Below are positions 40,243 to 41,986 of a stretch of 41,986 nt of DNA, one piece after another. The stretch is from a virus. Position numbers and translations under genes: made by a program. The notes under the pieces were generated by a model, which saw nothing but the letters and a program-made list of their open reading frames with translations, ran no database searches and was not told the DNA's origin. The stretch lies in IMG/VR virus record IMGVR_UViG_3300046511_000119, positions 1-41,986 of that record. The stretch is one strand, 5' to 3'. The number at the start of each line of letters is the position of its first letter. The stretch's first letter is position 1.

Positions 40243-40388
40243 TACTTCGTCACCACTGGCGGCTTAGGGCAATGTTTGAACACACAGACGATCTTGTGCT
40301 CAACCTTCTTTGCTCCCTCGTATGCAGCATGCGTGCCGACGATAACGAGTCCGACCACGACTGCGACCAACATTGCTCGTGGGTCCAT
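40242..40388 (-). CDS. 48-residue membrane mini-protein
   Basis: Linked to both neighbours by TAATG overlaps, which supports translation. Residues 5-18 (AMLVAVVVGLVIVG) are a membrane helix, followed by a basic tail with two cysteines (KIVCVFKHCPKPPVV). A membrane protein inside a head-tail connector cluster is unexpected; function unknown. Confidence 0.6.
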   Translation of the reverse strand: MDPRAMLVAVVVGLVIVGTHAAYEGAKKVEHKIVCVFKHCPKPPVVTK

Positions 40389-40822
40389 TATTGAAGCACT
40401 CCCCCATTGTTGTCTGTGCCATTACCGTCGGTCACCGGGTTGTCCATACTCCCACGTTTGACCGAGGTCTGCAGGAGGTCGCTGTCGGATTCGTAGACGT
40501 CCTTCTGGGACTGCGTCAGTACAGCGAAGCCTTTCTGTCCGACCTTCCGCAACCGCTTCGCGAGCTTCTCGTACTTGTCACTGACTGCCGTGCGGTCGGC
40601 AGTTGTTTCACCGCCGCGGGTTTGCGTGAATTTTATGAATCTGGCTGCGAGAGATTCACACAGCATGATGCAAGCTGTGCGAAGTTGTCCCTTGAGGGCG
40701 AGCGCAGCGTTGATCTCCTCATCGTAGATGAGCTGATTCTGGGTGTCGGTATCCCCGAGGATGAAGCGCGCCTTGTCCTTATTGGACGGAAGGGTATTGT
40801 CGTAGGACCATGTGTTTGCCAT
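40388..40822 (-). CDS. Head-tail connector (gp6-like adaptor)
   Basis: 144 residues. N-terminal KDKARFILGDTDTQNQLIYD followed by EEINAALALKGQLRTACIML and a long helix (AARFIKFTQTRGG, then YEKLAKRLRKV) match the helical adaptor fold of HK97 gp6-like connectors. The tail is Asn/Gly-rich. It is the first connector gene after a terminator, as expected between capsid and tail genes. Confidence 0.75.
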   Translation of the reverse strand: MANTWSYDNTLPSNKDKARFILGDTDTQNQLIYDEEINAALALKGQLRTACIMLCESLAARFIKFTQTRGGETTADRTAVSDKYEKLAKRLRKVGQKGFAVLTQSQKDVYESDSDLLQTSVKRGSMDNPVTDGNGTDNNGGVLQ

Positions 40823-40849
40823 CGTTTATTTAGACCTGCTGCGGGGGCA

Positions 40850-40885
40850 GCAATAGAAAAGGGCCAGCTCTTCTGGAGCTGACCC
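40850..40885 (-). terminator. Intrinsic terminator between virion and connector genes
   Basis: On the - strand GGGTCAGCTC and GAGCTGGCCC form a 10-bp stem (one G-U pair) around CAGAA, followed by TTTTCTATT. Likely allows high expression of the virion proteins to its right relative to the connectors. Confidence 0.85.
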
Positions 40886-40929
40886 CTCCCTCGACCACGG
40901 CAGGTAGCGAAATTCCCTATGGTCGAAAC

Positions 40930-41352
40930 CTAATTTCTCAGGTGAGCAAAGATCGCGAGTGTCGTCCCACCCGCGTATGTTCCTGTGGTCGTCAGCTTCA
41001 CGCGGAAGCGGTCACCGAGGATTCCATCCTTCGCGGTATCATCCGCAAGTGATCCATCGGTTGCCGTGTACGACGCGACAATGGATGTCGCTGCATTCAC
41101 CGTCATCACCTTATTGAGGCTTGCCGTCAGGAACGTGAAGCAAGCGATGTCGACCCAGGTCACTCCACCGTCAAGCGACGTCTGGACGTAGGCGGTAGTT
41201 TTTGTACCGCCCGATCCATACGTGAACTGCGCTTCAATAGTGACCGACCGAACACCAGCGACGGATAGCGACGTGCCCAGGACGGTAGCAGCTTGTGCTA
41301 CCGTGATTCCCGTGGCCGGGAGAACCGTCATTGCGCCATAGTTGTGTCTCAT
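40930..41352 (-). CDS. Virion protein, beta-rich (possible decoration protein)
   Basis: 140 residues, ATG behind GAAGGGAACCG. Beta-sandwich-like pattern: VRSVTIEAQFTYGSGGTKTT, YVQTSLDGGVTWVDIACFTF, FRVKLTTTGTYAGGTTLAIF. The phrase S-x-D-G-G-x-T-W is common in phage surface and decoration proteins. Between two terminator-flanked genes on the capsid side, so a capsid-associated role is likely. Confidence 0.65.
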   Translation of the reverse strand: MRHNYGAMTVLPATGITVAQAATVLGTSLSVAGVRSVTIEAQFTYGSGGTKTTAYVQTSLDGGVTWVDIACFTFLTASLNKVMTVNAATSIVASYTATDGSLADDTAKDGILGDRFRVKLTTTGTYAGGTTLAIFAHLRN

Positions 41353-41366
41353 CGGTTCCCTTCAGT

Positions 41367-41986
41367 TTAGGAGAACGTGATCCCAACCGAGCAGAGTACT
41401 TTCCACCGGCCGTTGTACGCTTCCAATGTCAGACCGGCGCCCTTCTGTGCGGCAAAGGTTGCCAAGTTGACCGAGGCAGTACCAGTGTCCAGCAAGGCGG
41501 TTGCCGTCAGAGTGTGAGCATTCGCCGTGTCGGAGAAGATCGTGATTTCCAGACCATCGTCCGTACCGGCCGTCGGAGCAGCCAGCGTCAGAGCAGCCAC
41601 GCCAGCTTTCGTAATGGCGTAGGTATGTCCAACGTGGGGCGGGATAGCACCCGAAGCAGCAATCGGTGCAGGCACCGAGGACCACAGCGAGGGAACAGCG
41701 ACACTCCAGTTACCGGCCACCGTACACAAGTACAGGCAGCGGGTCTGAGCACCTTGAGAGATGCCGGTCGCCGTAGCGATCGAGTTGATCGTGTCCGTGC
41801 CGTTGCCGAAGACCTGCATGGCATTCGCGCCATCATTGCTGAGCATGATGAATGCACCAGCCTGAGCGGGCGGCAGTCTGACTGAGTCACCTTGAGCGGC
41901 GACCACAGAGACGCGAACGAGTCCAGCAGCCAGTGCCACAGCACTCGACTGTCCGCCACCAGAGAACGCTGTGGCACTGGCTGCTG
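41367..41986 (-). CDS. Virion protein, beta-rich, 5' end outside window
   Basis: At least 206 residues; the frame is open to the right edge and a GTG at 41939 is an internal candidate start. Contains AGLVRVSVVAAQGDSVRLPP, AGAFIMLSNDGANAMQVFGN, GTDTINSIATATGIS and LYLCTVAGNWSVAVP, a pattern seen in small phage surface proteins with a repeated beta motif. Its C-terminal part repeats the theme (IAASGAIPPHVGHTYAITKA). The outermost 19 bases form an inverted repeat and may not be genuine. Confidence 0.7.
   Translation of the reverse strand, partial: AASATAFSGGGQSSAVALAAGLVRVSVVAAQGDSVRLPPAQAGAFIMLSNDGANAMQVFGNGTDTINSIATATGISQGAQTRCLYLCTVAGNWSVAVPSLWSSVPAPIAASGAIPPHVGHTYAITKAGVAALTLAAPTAGTDDGLEITIFSDTANAHTLTATALLDTGTASVNLATFAAQKGAGLTLEAYNGRWKVLCSVGITFS
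41924..41986. repeat. Inverted repeat at the right end
   Basis: Nineteen bases at 41924-41942 are the exact reverse complement of the last nineteen bases (41968-41986), separated by 25 bases. Being at the very end it may be a fold-back artefact of amplification or assembly. Confidence 0.7.

Noticed and set aside
1-41986. CRISPR array
   Set aside because: No regularly spaced direct repeats of 25-40 bases; the promoter-like motif copies are irregularly spaced at gene boundaries.
1-41986. Direct terminal repeats showing a complete circular genome
   Set aside because: The first and last bases share no overlap, and genes are cut at both ends.

Overview
This is a fragment of a tailed double-stranded DNA bacteriophage genome. 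It is cut inside a gene at both ends. The gene set fits a temperate siphovirus: there is a tyrosine integrase, an excisionase-like protein and an attP-like site carrying half of a tRNA-Lys gene. There is also a tape measure protein, a tail tube and a frameshifted tail chaperone, with no sheath gene in view. No terminase, portal or capsid protease gene is seen, so these probably lie beyond the right edge. The host is a bacterium, judging from Shine-Dalgarno sites, GTG/TTG starts and the bacterial-type tRNA-Lys half. I cannot name it further. The DNA is moderately GC-rich by eye.

Layout. Positions 1-2966 hold the lysogeny module: a partial winged-helix protein, an excisionase-like protein, the integrase, a terminator and a roughly 700-base attP region. 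Positions 2967-8029 hold small early genes plus a metallophosphoesterase, a JAB/MPN protein, an FkbM methyltransferase and a MazG/DUF1599-like protein. Positions 8141-18733 hold replication and recombination: a PD-(D/E)XK exonuclease, an ECF-like sigma factor, a Sak4-type RecA-like ATPase, a DUF669-like protein, a uracil-glycosylase/exonuclease/PolA fusion and a DUF3987-like helicase. Two gene-free stretches in this part (11918-12205 and 13139-13521) are packed with hairpins and look like structured RNA. All of these genes are on the + strand.

From the right edge back to 18730 every gene is on the - strand. These are virion proteins, head-tail connectors, tail tube, chaperone with a -1 frameshift, tape measure, distal tail and hub proteins, and fibre-like proteins. 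Two very large beta-rich proteins in this block carry N-terminal signal peptides. A run of small membrane or coiled-coil genes follows, ending in a secreted HExxH zincin. The two transcription units meet tail to tail with overlapping stop codons at 18730-18733.

The main unexplained signal is a roughly 24-bp motif (TTGGCACTC, a short variable part, then TGTATTAGTCA). It occurs six times on the + strand, always between genes or across a stop codon and ahead of a gene group, with one diverged copy on the - strand. It brackets the phage sigma factor gene and is probably a phage-specific promoter.
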